Source: Eriocheir sinensis
Taxonomy: Eukaryota > Arthropoda > Malacostraca > Decapoda > Varunidae
Length of the DNA stretch: 64,000 bases
Assembly (NCBI RefSeq): GCF_024679095.1
Contig: NC_066531.1
Coordinates: forward strand, 8,242,761-8,306,760
Direction: 5' to 3'
Position 1 is the first letter of the stretch, and each line of letters opens with the position of its first letter. This document shows, piece after piece, positions 11,801 through 23,764 of the stretch. Both the position numbers and the translations under genes were made by a program. Under the pieces are notes generated by a model. It ran no database searches and was not told the DNA's origin. It saw nothing but the letters and a program-made list of their open reading frames with translations.

Positions 11801-12597
11801 CATCGTATGAGGGCGGTGAAATAAACGACTGCTTCGTCTATCCCACCGAAATCCTCAAGGCAGTGATCCACCTGAGCAAGAAGGCGGAATGTAGTCCAGT
11901 CTGCCCTATCCATTCGCCAGCGAGGGACACGGGCAGATGGCATTACCTCGGGGGTCTTCAGTACTATGGGGTAATGGTCACTCCCGCACAGGTCCTCAGT
12001 GACCCGCCAGGAGAAGTCGAGGTAGACGTCAGGGGAACAGACAGACAAGTCGAGCACGGAGAATGAGCCATTGGCCCCGTGGTAATGAGTCGCTTCACCA
12101 CTGTTGAAAAGGCCGAGATCCAGATCGGCAAAGCTGCAGCCAACATGACACCTGCTATTGGTGACAGTGTCACCCCAGAGATGGTGGCGTCCGTTAAAAT
12201 CGCCCAGTAGTAGGAAAGGAGGAGGAAGAAGACGAAGAAGAGCCGTAAAATCCTCCCTAACAACAGGCGTGTTAGGAGGAAGATAAATAGAAGAGAAGGT
12301 ATAAGTCTTCTGAAGGTGAAGTTGGCGAGCAATCATCTCCAAAGGAGAGTTAAGAGGAAGAACATTAAATGGGATAGAAGAAGATATAAAAATAGCAGAT
12401 CCCCCATGACACCCCTGGGCAGGATCATGGGGGGAATAAAAAGCCTGGTAGCCCGCAGGAGGACGAGGAGTGGAAGAGCCCACCATCGTCTCCTGCAGGC
12501 ATACCACTGAGGGCTGGAGACTCCTCAGAAGGAGTTGTAGCTCCTCCCAGTTGGCTCTGAGACCTCTGCAATTCCACTGGAGTATGGTGAAGATGAC
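8891..12597 (-). pseudogene. ORF2 (endonuclease, RT, RNase H) of the I-type element, frameshifted
   Basis: The endonuclease (12597 to about 11730) starts ILQWNCRGLRANW and shows the catalytic CLQETM, LLLGDFNGRHHLWG and GSDHYPI motifs. A one-base shift near 11730 leads into the RT (about 11714-10665), with KLGK-type lead-in and [12 protein letters not shown] second shift near 10665 leads into the palm, YVDDLSISYA. RNase H follows (about 9740-9370) with FTDGSKSDAGVGYG, AELSAIILA, SDSRAALSA and GNERADEIAK, so all four acidic residues are present. A Cys/His motif CDDCLVPLTVRHLLVEC closes the protein. ORF2 has no Met in frame before 12507. Confidence 0.85.
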
Positions 12598-14229
12598 TCA
12601 TTTTCGAGGGTGCTTCTGAAGACCTCTCGAGGGGGTCCTCCCAGCACCTGCGGCACTTGTGGTGGCAAGGGGGCAAGTCACGGGGACTTTCTGACGCGCA
12701 ACCACAGTCGGCGTCGACCCACCGCGGGTAGGAGCGGGGGCTCGGGATGAGCCCCCAGTTCTCTCCACAGTAGAGCCGATTGGTCTTTTTTCCACAGCAG
12801 CACGCTGCCGGGAGGGCGAGTGCACAGGCGCCGGCCGCCCACCACCCGCCACACCATCGCCACAGGGCACAGGCCGTTGGCCGACCTGAGTCTGTGGGCA
12901 AGTGGTGACGGCAGGAACCGCCACCACGTCAGCCGCCACGAGCTCACGAGAGAGCTCGGGAGGCTGGATTTTTGCAGGAGGACCCCTCTCAAGAGAGTCC
13001 TCATTGCGGGAGCGCTTCTGCTTGATATCAGAAGCCTCCATAGGAACCACTAGTTGGGCTGTTTGGACAGGCTGGACTGTTTGGACAGGTTCGACTGTTT
13101 GGACAGGCTGGACTGGCGGGGAAGGTGTCTGAGGGCGAGTGAGCGCAGGGGGTGTTGGCCTGCTCAAGATGTGACTAGCGATGGACGCGTAGGTCACACT
13201 TGGCCTGACTAGTCTTGTCAGTGCCCGCTTTTTCGCCTCAGGAAAAGATACTCTTTCCTGAGTACGAATAAGAAGCACCTCCTTCTCAAACTTATAGCGG
13301 TCACAGTCCTGTGATGAAGCCTGGTGTGCTCCACCGCAGTGGTAGCACTTGGCAGGACTAGGACAATCAGCAGAGTGACCTGTGCCGCCACAGTTCACAC
13401 AAACTGCTGGAAGGTCGTTTTGGAGGCGTCGACAGGAACGTGCCACATGGCCGAAGTTCTGGCAGTGAAAGCAACGACGAGGATTTGGAATGTACGCCTT
13501 GACTGGCAGAGCGTACCAGGCAGTATCCAGAGTATTTGGCAGGACAAGACTATTGAAAGTCAGAAGAAGAGACGGCGTTGGTGTCAAGACACCGTCGACC
13601 TTCTTCTGAAAGCGGTGGACTGCTATAACACCCTCTTCTCTAAACTCTTGTAGGAGTCTCTCCTCGCTGTAGCGGAGGAGGTCCCTGCAGAAAACTACCC
13701 CTTTCGACTGGTTAAGGGTAGTATGTGGTGCACAGGACACCTCTGCACCCGGCACACCGGTCAGGGCACCAAGACGAGAAGCTTCCTCCTGGGATTCAAC
13801 CTCCACAAGGAGGCTGCCATCTCGCTGTGGTGTTACCTTAGGCTTGCGGCCACAAGCCTTGACGATAGCACGGTGAACCTCAAAAACGTCAAGATCCATG
13901 ACAGACGTGCCGTTGACGGACTTGACAGTCATGTACTTATCATACGAGACTGACTCAAACATACCAGGCAGGACTTCTTTGGAAAGCGTTTGCGGGCCAG
14001 GCTGGTTTCTCGCTCCCTGCTTGCGACCCTTTACACGAGGGCCCACAGGACGGGAAGACGAGGGAGAGGGGACATAATCCCTCTTAGTGCCATTCTGAGC
14101 CTGGAATGGCTTCAGAGTGGCAATAAGCGTTGGTCGAGGGGAGGCCGAGAGAGTGCGGACGTCAGGGAGAGAGGCAGGCCGAGATATGTTGGAGGAGGAA
14201 GCCATGAGTATCTGGCAAATCTTCCCCAC
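12598..14229 (-). CDS. ORF1 (gag-like, CCHC zinc-knuckle protein) of the I-type element
   Basis: An uninterrupted 543-residue frame. It would encode the RNA-binding protein that packages the element RNA into a ribonucleoprotein particle. Three zinc knuckles lie in the middle: CFHCQNFGHVARSC, CVNCGGTGHSADC and CYHCGGAHQASSQDC. The rest is basic and Pro/Gln-rich, with PVQPVQTVEPVQTVQPVQT low-complexity repeats. A second Met at 14205 (MASSSN) may be the real start. Its TGA stop at 12600-12598 is in the same frame as the endonuclease that follows, with no further stop between them. Confidence 0.85.
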   Translation of the reverse strand: MGKICQILMASSSNISRPASLPDVRTLSASPRPTLIATLKPFQAQNGTKRDYVPSPSSSRPVGPRVKGRKQGARNQPGPQTLSKEVLPGMFESVSYDKYMTVKSVNGTSVMDLDVFEVHRAIVKACGRKPKVTPQRDGSLLVEVESQEEASRLGALTGVPGAEVSCAPHTTLNQSKGVVFCRDLLRYSEERLLQEFREEGVIAVHRFQKKVDGVLTPTPSLLLTFNSLVLPNTLDTAWYALPVKAYIPNPRRCFHCQNFGHVARSCRRLQNDLPAVCVNCGGTGHSADCPSPAKCYHCGGAHQASSQDCDRYKFEKEVLLIRTQERVSFPEAKKRALTRLVRPSVTYASIASHILSRPTPPALTRPQTPSPPVQPVQTVEPVQTVQPVQTAQLVVPMEASDIKQKRSRNEDSLERGPPAKIQPPELSRELVAADVVAVPAVTTCPQTQVGQRPVPCGDGVAGGGRPAPVHSPSRQRAAVEKRPIGSTVERTGGSSRAPAPTRGGSTPTVVARQKVPVTCPLATTSAAGAGRTPSRGLQKHPRK

Positions 14230-14673
14230 CCCCCCACCCCTACTCTGAGCCCAATGAAGGGAGGCTTAACGCTGGGGCCATAACGCACCCAGCACCCCAG
14301 GGGTAGTGGGGGAAGTATACGCGGACACTGTCTGGTGTTTTGTGGCAGCCGCAAGACCATTGTGGTGCCCACCAGGCAGTACTCGCTTGACCCTAGCCAA
14401 CGGGTGACCAGCCGATTGACTTGACCGGGCCGAGATCAAGCCGCCCGTCTAGCCGGAATAAGGGACCAAAGGGACGTGTTGTTGATGGTAGTCGGGCAGG
14501 CACATACGTCACCACTGGTAGGCCTCCATTACCAGTAGTGACGGGGGAGTGTTTAGTCCACGCTGGCCGACAAACAACAAGCCCTACAGAGGTGGACGGA
14601 CCACCTAAGTAGGTGGTGATGCCGACCAGGCTTCAAGCCCCGCTACCACGGCAAGGAACTCCCCTCAGCGGGG
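14230..14673 (-). promoter_or_regulatory. 5' untranslated region and likely internal promoter of the I-type element
   Basis: GC-rich non-coding sequence between the exact 5' end (14673) and ORF1. Full-length elements of this type carry an internal promoter at their 5' end; no specific motif was identified here. Confidence 0.55.
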
Positions 14674-14684
14674 GATGAGAGGGA
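14674..14684 (+). repeat. Target-site duplication, right copy, of the I-type element
   Basis: GATGAGAGGGA, identical to 8799-8809. The interrupted reading frame continues straight through it. Confidence 0.9.
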
Positions 14685-15079
14685 GATACTGCGTAAGCTT
14701 GGATGGCGGCGTATCCTAAAAGCCATAAATGATCTCCAAGAAGGTGTACTGCAGTTCATAATTCCAACACTCAAATTTTACTGTCAGGATTATACAGAAA
14801 TGATTGACTGGCAAGACACCAAAGTAACAGAACCTCCGATGACAATGCATCTTTCAGATGCTGACATAACTGACAACAGCAGGACAGGAAAATTCTTTGT
14901 ACATGAAAAATTCCCAAATCATACCCAAGCAGTTGAAAGACATTAAACTTGTGACAGAAGCATCATTGGCAGTTTGTGACTCTGATCGTAGAGATGGCTG
15001 GATCAGGTCCCGACTGATTTCACGCAAACGTATGCCATATTTTGACAAAAAAAAAGCTATACACCAAAGTAAATACTAA

Positions 15080-15815
15080 ATAGCCTTCACAAGATAGGGT
15101 GGTTGGGTTGGGCTAGGGTGGAACTCCATAACAGCTACCTCCACGTGGTGAGTTCTGGGTTACTCTAATTTCTCATTACTAATTGTAATCCACTAAGACA
15201 GCTAAACTGCAAATAAGAGCTAGATTTAGAGCATCAACAAACTTTAATTTCTTATGATTACTTGAAATGTGGGTAAGCTGTTGTATATTATAAACAATAT
15301 TACAGAAAAAAAACTAAATAAATAAATTTTTTCCTCAATTTCCCCTCAAACTATAATGGGACCGCCCCTAAAAAATGACAAACATTAAAATATCATAGGC
15401 ATTGTTTGTTAACCAATGTTGAAACAAGTATTCTACCCATATGCAGTATATAAAACAATTTGGAACGTATAGGTAAAAAGTATTACGTTAATTCAACATG
15501 AAATTAAAATACTAATGGTTTGGGGCACCTGAAAATATTCAACATTATTTTTGAAATTTCATAGGAGTGCTTTTCAGGCCAATTCTTAGAGATAACACTT
15601 CCTATCCTAACTTTCTGAAGAAAAAGCATAGGGATAGGCAAAAAATGTAAAGAAAATTCAACATTTTGACATAAAACGAAAGACGAATACTTTGGGGCAC
15701 CTGCAAATGTTGAAGAATATATTTGAAATGTCATAGGAATGCTTTTTGGGACAATTCTCAAAGAAATAAGACTCCCCATGCTAACTTTCTGAAAAAAAAC
15801 TTAAGATCTTCATAA
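15080..15815. repeat. AT-rich stretch with a diverged tandem duplication
   Basis: Two related units, about 15520-15632 and 15690-15800, share TTTGGGGCACCTG, TTTGAAAT-TCATAGGA and CTAACTTTCTGAA with many differences. No protein or RNA gene is recognised. Confidence 0.6.
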
Positions 15816-17388
15816 AAACGATCCACCCTACTGTCCACTGCCTCGCCAGGCAGGGCACCACCCGTTCAGAAACCCTCCTGTCCTTCTCGGAACAGATATT
15901 TGAACTGGCGGAGCCTCGTCGCGTTTCCTAGTCGGCCATGCACCTGCCAGGGGAGGACAACGAGTGGGTGGATGCCCTCTCCCGCTTCAAGGGTTCCTCA
16001 GTAGAATGGACCCTCAGAGGAGAGTATTTCGACGACCTATGCAGGAGGTGGGGAACACCGCAGATCGACCTCTTCGCCTCCAAGACATCGGCCAGGCTTC
16101 CCAAGTTCCTCGCCAGAGGAGTCCGGACAACGGAGAGCGGTCCGGACGCCTTCACCGAACGATGGAGCAGGTGGGAGTTTATTTATCTGTTCCCTCCTCC
16201 ATGTACGAACATCCTTCTGAAAGTACTGCATCGTCTGAGGTCCTTCAGAGGCAGGGTAATATTGGCAGCGCCGTGGTGGCCGGCACAACCCTGGTTCGCG
16301 GAACTTCACAAACGGTGTCCCTCCCCTCTCCCGCTAGAACCTTATACTCGAGGGATTCGCCATGGCAGGCTCTTTTCCACGCTGGCGCTTCACGCATGGA
16401 ATTTCTCCGGGTCTCCCTAGGACGCCTCTATCCCTCGAGAGCTGTAGAGAGCATGTTGTCTGCCTTTCGTCCTTCCTCAGTAAGGCAATATGAATCTAAT
16501 TCGAGGGGTTTCCGATCCTTTGTGAAAGAAAGGCGTGTAGACAGAATCACCGAGGCCACTGTCTTGGAGTTTCTTTCTGTTCTTTCCCACACGAAAAAGA
16601 GGGCGCCATAAACAATTGCAACTCACCTTGCCGCCCTTGCTGACCCTCTTAAATATGGCTGGGGAATTGTCCTAGACCCCGCTCAGTTCAGCTCCTTAAG
16701 CGTGGCCTCTTTCACCATGATCCTCCCCTTAGAAGAGACATCGTTTTTGGTCCCTAGAAAAGGTTATAACGTCTCTATCTTCCACTAGGTACCAGGACAG
16801 ACCTTCATAAATGGATTTCCTAATACGTACCCTGTTCCTCGTCGCCCTCGCCTCTGGGTTCAGGTCCTTGCAGCTCAGGGATCTCACGCGTTTTCCCAGG
16901 TACACTACATTCACGACAGATGGACCTGCAGTGTCCATAGCTTCCTCCCCAAAATCGCTAGCCAAGAATGAGCGCCTCGACCACTGTCTCCAACCAGTGG
17001 TCATACCAGCCTGGTGCCTGCAAAGCGAGCCTCACCCACTCTGCCCCGTGTCAGCCTTAAGGAACTACATAACAGATTCTACGGCGCACGAACAACATCA
17101 CCTTTTCTGTGATCCCGCTTCAGCCCTCCCTCTGTCAATCAGGAGGATTGCAGGCCTCCTAAGGACCGTCATAAAGGAAGGAGATCCGGGACATGACCCG
17201 CGCGCTCACGATGTCCGAGGGGTAGCTGCCTCCCTGGCTTTCCTTAGGACCCATTCCCTGGACCGGGTCAAGGAGAGCGTCCAGTGGAGCCCTGCTTCCT
17301 GTTCCTATCTCTCCGTCTGTGGACGACGCCCCCTGCGTTGCGTTAGGACTTCCCCCGTCGAGGGAGATGGAATAGGAAGAAATTAAAC
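15816..17388 (+). mobile_element. DIRS-like tyrosine-recombinase retrotransposon, 5'-truncated and decayed
   Basis: The sequence opens in the C-terminal part of the RT/RNase H polyprotein (RQGTTRSETL, then after a TAG stop HLPGEDNEWVDALSR, VDLFAS-type QIDLFASKTSARLP, PWWPAQPWFAELHKRCP). After a frameshift near 16420 comes the recombinase N-terminal helix region (AFRPSSVRQYESNSRGF). After more stops comes the catalytic part at 16811-17386: LVALASGFRSLQLRDLTRF, SLAKNERLDH, HPLCPVSALRNYI and the HDVRGVAASLAFLRTHS box containing the H-x-x-R pair. The active-site tyrosine region is not clear after 17270. The gag and most of the RT are missing. Confidence 0.85.
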
Positions 17389-17639
17389 TTTTTTTTTTTA
17401 CTCCTCGGCAGCAAGGTAAAAAAAACGGAGGGTGAAGGTGCACTCCTACCTCTTCCCTCCATGTATATATGTTCCTCTTTCTCCCTTGCGTTTTTTTTTT
17501 TTGTGCTACGCTATAGGTCGTTGTGCCTATTTTTGTTATCAAATGAAGTTTCACGACTACCTTGGAGATTTATTCTGCTGGTATTTCTCTCGGGTAACGG
17601 AGTGGATTACTTAACTTTGACACTACGGTAAGTCCGGGC
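17389..17639. other. No gene; T-rich 3' flank of the DIRS-like element
   Basis: Contains T and A runs (17391, 17418, 17493) and no coding signal. It connects the recombinase region to the repeated terminal unit at 17640 and probably belongs to the same element. Confidence 0.45.
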
Positions 17640-18150
17640 GACCTCAGTCGGTTCTACACTTACCAACTTCTAGACTCAAGTATGTGGTACTTCGATTGAG
17701 CTCCCTTTTCTCCGGCTCCAAGTGGGAGTTAGCTATCGTGCACCCTTTTTGGGGGAACCCGGAATGACTAGTGCACATTCCTTACTCCCCCCCTCCTTTC
17801 CCTCAGAATGTTCCTCCAGTCTCTGTCGAAGCGCATTGAAGGAATGAGGTGTGGGACTGGCGGCACCTTCCTCTACCTGTGCCCAGGTGGCGCTGCTGAC
17901 GCCGTTCTCGATCGCTTCATTCGACTGTTCCACGTGTTATTACTTCATTTTGCTGGTGCAGCCTAGACACTTTGTAGACTAGAAGTTGGGATATCTGCCG
18001 TTTTTCTCGAGGCTTTATTGCGAGAGCGAGGATCTCTCTCCTATAATAACTATCGTCATTCCGGGTTCCCCAGAATAGGTTTTTCAGAGATCAAAAAGTC
18101 ACTCTGGTTTTAGGCTTAATAGTTTCCTACCCGTGTTTATGTTGTTTCTG
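17640..18150 (+). repeat. Terminal unit U1 with inverted ends, probably DIRS-like
   Basis: The same unit recurs at about 22455-22860 and 25918-26440. Its right part, GTCATTCCGGGTTCCCC (18055-18071), is the reverse complement of GGGAACCCGGAATGAC at 17753-17768. The interior contains GGACTGGCGGCA and GCTGCTGACGCCGTT. Its position after a tyrosine-recombinase gene suggests the inverted terminal repeat of a DIRS element; a small inverted-repeat transposon is the alternative. Confidence 0.6.
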
Positions 18151-18265
18151 TATACCTGTGTGTGCTTATGTGTGTGTGTGGGGAGCGGGGGGGGTCAAGG
18201 GTAAAAATAAAAAAAATCATAATGGAAGAAAATATAGCCCCCCGAATACTGCCCCTATAAAGAGA

Positions 18266-18420
18266 GTTGGAAGAGTGGCCAAAAAAGAGGTCAATTTCGG
18301 AAGGAGAGGCGTCCAGATACTCTCCGCTTGAAAGAGTTCAACTCGTAAGCAGGAGGAAATACAGATAATGAAAGATTGTTCCAGAGTTTACCAGTTTAAG
18401 GAACGGAGGAGTAGAGATGA
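18266..18420 (-). mobile_element. 3' end of a Jockey-like copy (J3)
   Basis: The reverse complement carries the family 3' end (SSRN stop, AAATTGACCTC, glycine-rich VSG block). Only about 155 bp of the element is present. It lies downstream of U1, in the same arrangement as at 22.9 and 26.6 kb. Confidence 0.7.
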
Positions 18421-20067
18421 CGCAGAGAATAGGAGAGAAGACAGTGGGCAGCGGGTGGCGGACGGTGATATCCTCCGTCCGCGCTCTGTGGTGTGGCTGG
18501 CTCTCGTTTCGTGCGACTCGCTCACATAACTATTGTGTAAAACTGTTAATATAGTTAAAATTCATCACACCTATTAAAGTCCCTGTGAGAGAGAGAACTA
18601 AAGTAAACTAAAGTGAACTTATAACGGCTACCGCTCGGCCACACACCTCACTTAACTAAAGGCTATTGTGTTATCTCATCTACTACAATCAACTTGTGAA
18701 GCAGGCCACGGTAACGCCGGCCCTGTGACGAGTGAGATAACAGTTCGCGCCTTAAACTTAGCACTTACCACCAACCACTTTAAAAGTAACACTTAAAAAA
18801 GGGTAACATAAGTGGTGTCAACGATTTACGGACCTCTCCGAAGTGTTAAATAGGTGTTATATCTCTCTCTCAAACATGACTTCAGTGACAGTGTGTGGGT
18901 GCAGTGAACGGTATCGGACACATCAAGCAAATGCTAACCAAAGCGCGCGGCCTTTCCTGCCCCGGTGAGTCGAGTCCGCACACAGCCGCACCCGAGTGCA
19001 ACTCCCCGCCCCGGCCCGCAACTCCACACAGCCCATATTCTACACCGGGGGTCTCGTTACCTCTTACCGTTCGAGACACCCCATCGTGTACCTACGCCCC
19101 AGCCTGTCGTAGGTGCGCACTTTTCTTCGCCAGACAACTCGGACCTTTGGGGCTGACTGTTGTGGGCGTATATACTCTGCCCGCCGCCCATCCTACCACC
19201 GCTACCAGACGACGGACGGCAGATCCTGCCACCCCGGCGATCCTGCCCGGCCACCGGCGAGGCGAAGGACGCGAGCGCGCTGAGTAGCGGGGTATGGAGT
19301 TGCTGTCTTCGAAGTATTTTTAACACATTTTAGCTGACACTACATTGATACGGTTTCAGTAATTACACCACTTGTACCAATATTTCAGGTGAATTACTAT
19401 TATTATTTACGTGTTTATACGTGTGGGGCCGTATCTATTTTATTATTCAGCTGTTGATTTTTTCTGGCGTGTGGATGTTTAATATTCTTCCTGAATAACA
19501 TTGTTGCGTATTTTATGTATAGTCATTCATTTTATTTTTTCCTTTCTTTTTTTGTATTTTATTGCACAGTGGAGAAGTTTTGTTTTGCTAAGCCTCACTC
19601 ATTATTCTTTTTCCTCTTTTTATGCATTTTAGAAGCATCGGGGAGGAGTGAGCACATACTTAGCGGTGAATGATTATTACTTTCATTATTTTTGCAGCGA
19701 TATATTTTTTTTCTTTTACCATTTTACTCCTCATTTTACTAGTAACTCTTTTTAATGCCAGGTAAACCTGCCCCGAAGTTACAAGCTCTCACCGAGAACC
19801 ATGAGGAGTGGACAAAGGGAAAGGGACAGTGACGTCAAGGATAACGGTAACTGTCGTGTAAGGAGTGGTAGCAGTCTTCAAAGGGTGCTTTCTCCTTCCT
19901 CTGAGCTGCATGAGCAACCAAGAGGTATTTATTTACCTTACTAATCCCACAGTGGCTTCTGCCCCTAATCACCCGCTAACAGCAACAACAGTTAGGCCTT
20001 TCGCAGATAGTAAGAGAGGCAGGTTATTCGGCCAGGGACTTCTTGTTTCAGAGTAAGGTTGTCATGA
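18421..20067. other. No supported gene; CpG-rich block then AT-rich sequence
   Basis: 18480-19290 is CpG-rich with several open but low-complexity frames, and ends in an AT-rich stretch. A short frame MPGKPAPKLQALTENHEEW at 19755-19832 may be the start of the retroelement-like protein that continues after 20068. A 31 bp piece at 18780-18810 recurs at 25887-25917. Confidence 0.4.
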
Positions 20068-20529
20068 ACATTTCATTCGTGTCAAATCCGGGAGATAAAA
20101 TCTCTCTCAGCCGCTCGAGGGTCAATCCCGGGAACGGGAACGGCGGCCCTCATAAACGGGAGCGCGTCCACGGAACGGGAGGATTATGATGCGTTTCGGT
20201 CACTTTTTCTTGACACATTTGGGGAAGATGGGCAACACAGCCTCGTAAAGGGTGTAAATTTTGCTGTGGACACTGTGCAAACGAGTGGCTTTTTTAACAG
20301 GCCAGTGGACGGCTATAGGCTGTCTATTGATTTGATCTCGTGTTTAAAACAAGGAAACTGGACAGATGGAGAAACCATATCTGTAGCTAATGCGCGTAAA
20401 TACCTAAAGTTCCTTGTGTACATGATTGTCCTTAAAGTTCCTCTTCGAAGGAGTGCAGTATCCCTTGACTACAGCCACACTGACAACCTGCACGATTTTG
20501 TCAGCCAACTTTTATGGCACTTAAAGTAA
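20068..20529 (+). CDS. Unassigned open frame, possibly a retroelement gag fragment
   Basis: 153 codons open after a TGA at 20065, without an early Met, so it is an exon or a truncated gene. The residues look protein-like, not repeat-derived: EREDYDAFRSLFLDTFGEDG, HSLVKGVNFAVDTV, NWTDGETISVANARKYLKFL and HTDNLHDFVSQLL, then a stop. The composition (acidic helices, Trp) resembles gag-like proteins, and it lies downstream of a DIRS element, but I cannot assign it. Expression is unknown. Confidence 0.35.
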   Translation, partial: TFHSCQIREIKSLSAARGSIPGTGTAALINGSASTEREDYDAFRSLFLDTFGEDGQHSLVKGVNFAVDTVQTSGFFNRPVDGYRLSIDLISCLKQGNWTDGETISVANARKYLKFLVYMIVLKVPLRRSAVSLDYSHTDNLHDFVSQLLWHLK

Positions 20530-22228
<1,699 letters not shown>

Positions 22229-22454
22229 CGTCATGTGTATATGAATGTATGACTGTATTGTAGCGACACCGGGTTGGTGTCGCACAACAGCATGTTTAAC
22301 AACACGTCGTGCTTTTGGCCGTGGGAACTGTGATGAACTGACGCTAGATCAGCAAGGATCAGCAAATGATGACTTTAATCAGCAGTCATCAACCGGAAGC
22401 CACACCTTTCCGGACGAATCAAGATGCAATAAAAAGGGCGAGCAACGCAGAGAA

Positions 22455-22860
22455 GAGGAGTTACTTCCCCCACTCCTTCCCCTGAGAAGGTTCCTCCAGT
22501 CTCCGTCGAAGCGCATTGAAAGAATGAGGTTTGGGACTGGCGGCATCTTCCTCTACCTGTGCCCAGGTGGCGCTGCTGACGCCGTTTTCGATCGCTTCAT
22601 TAGACTGTTCCACGTGTTATTACTTCATTTTGCTGGTGCAGCCTAGACACTTTGTAGACTAGAAGTTGGGGTATCTGCCGTTTTTCTCTAGGCTTTATCG
22701 CGAGAGCGAGGATCCCTCTCTTATAATAGTTATCGTCATTCCGGGTTCCCCAAAATAGGTTTTTCGGAGATCAGAAAAGTCACTCTGGTTTTAGGCTTAA
22801 TAGTTTCCTACCCGTGTTTATGTTGTTTCTGTATACCTGTGTGTGCTTGTGTGTGTGTAT
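22455..22860 (+). repeat. Terminal unit U2 (DIRS-like), right inverted end only
   Basis: Matches U1 and U3 through the interior and ends with the right inverted end (GTCATTCCGGGTTCCCC, near 22735). The left inverted end is missing: the sequence upstream of 22455 differs from the other two units. A G-run of about 25 bases follows at 22869. Confidence 0.65.
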
Positions 22861-22959
22861 GTGTGTGTGGGAGGGGGGGGGGGGGGGGGGAGGTTCAATG
22901 GTAAAAAAAATAATCATAATTGAAGAAAATATAGCCCGCTGATCACTGCCCCCATAAAA

Positions 22960-23262
22960 AGAGTTAGAAGAGTGGCCAAAAAAAGAGGTCAATTTCGGAA
23001 GGAGAGGCATCCCGATACTCTCCTCCTGAAAGAGTTCAACTCGTTAGCAGGAGGAAATACAGATGGAGAAAGATTGTTGCAGAGTTTGCCAGTGTAAGGA
23101 ACGGAGGAGTAGAGATGCTGGTTAACTCGTGCATAAGGGATTTGGACAGTATAGGGATAAGCTTGATTAAAAACTCGTGTGCAGCGGGGCCGCGGGAGGG
23201 GGAGAGGTATGCAGTAAGCAGGTTCAAAAGAGCATATAACACTTTTTAGAAGCTGCTGGGGC
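22960..23262 (-). mobile_element. 3' end of a Jockey-like copy (J4)
   Basis: On the minus strand it encodes the family C-terminus: [25 protein letters not shown] and FPPANELNSFRRRVSG. It is part of a segment duplicated at 26585-26888. Confidence 0.8.
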
Positions 23263-23329
23263 ACCTGAAATATGGTGATAGCTCATTTTCTCTTTGACAG
23301 ACGTAGAGGATGGATGTATTGCTCCTCGG

Positions 23330-23763
23330 CCTCTGCTGACGTACCACAAATCACGATGTCCCATAACAGCCAAGGTCAAACACAAAAACGACACTGTGTT
23401 CGTTTAGACAAGGCAGACATGTGTCCTATATTTAAGCAAGTGGATGATCTCCCAGAAAACCAACTTCCTACATACAAAGATGTTCTATCATGTGTTCTGT
23501 GGCATAAATATAAACTGCTTGAATTATCAAAAAAGAGTCCTTCAGTTCACATGATATCTAAGTGTGTTGCAGAAAAGATAGTTCGCATTTACAGCCAGGA
23601 AAACATCCCCAGAATCAGTCAGAAATGCATTATTGACAAATTAGAAGCCTATCACAACAAATACAAGAACTTGCTGAAACCTTTCAAAGACCGAAAAAAA
23701 ATAAATGCCCAAGTTATGATGACAAAGTTAAAGAGTTCATCAGAGATGCTGCTATGCTATGCT
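23330..23763 (+). pseudogene. Transposase-like gene, copy B, N-terminal part only
   Basis: Starts at ATG 23356 (MSHNSQGQTQKRHCVRLDKA) and contains PIFKQVDDLPENQLPTYKDV, WHKYKLLELSKKS, EKIVRIYSQENIPRISQK and a basic block FKDRKKINAQV. Similarity to copy C ends near 23763, where the sequence jumps into a different LINE. It has no catalytic part and cannot work. A TTTGACAG just upstream of the shared start resembles a splice acceptor. Confidence 0.65.
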
Positions 23764-23764
23764 G

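Larger units (their letters stand above)
8810..14673 (-). mobile_element. Full-length I-superfamily non-LTR retrotransposon, 5,864 bp
   Basis: The element lies on the minus strand: 5' end at 14673, a 5' untranslated region of about 450 bp, a gag-like ORF1, an ORF2 with endonuclease, reverse transcriptase and RNase H, and a 3' end at 8810. The 3' end is a short TTCA-type tail, not poly(A). It is flanked by identical 11 bp duplications and interrupts an otherwise continuous reading frame, so both boundaries are exact. The combination of three CCHC knuckles, endonuclease, RT and RNase H fits the I superfamily (I/Nimb-like); the exact clade was not tested. Two frameshifts in ORF2 show this copy is inactive. 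Confidence 0.9.
8284..15079 (+). pseudogene. Unnamed arthropod transposase-like gene, copy A, interrupted by an I-type element
   Basis: The parts are 8284-8809 and 14685-15079. The first reads FICQLHGNELSLRHLFEKLD, then after a frame change PGNLNHSRWLTTANRILRL, YTPMWFKIQ and VIQRNAFFEHSENLLL. It ends QDERE exactly at the insertion. The frame resumes at 14685 with ILRKLGWRRILKAI, then TEPPMTMHLSDADI, HTQAVERHIKLVTEAS, RSRLISRKRMPYF and a stop at 15079. I recognise the protein pattern as a family widely amplified in arthropods but know no established name. The related copy C has a DGTAVNTG motif upstream, like the RNase H-fold transposases of the hAT group; that link is an inference. The N-terminal half is missing, and the frame change near 8455 is shared with copy C. 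Confidence 0.7.

Noticed and set aside
12820..13953. Several plus-strand frames across the gag region
   Set aside because: They are shadows of the minus-strand ORF1 with its clear zinc knuckles.
18895..19287. 130-residue Pro/Thr/Arg-rich frame in the CpG-rich block
   Set aside because: No motif; composition explains it. A first exon or promoter is possible but unsupported.
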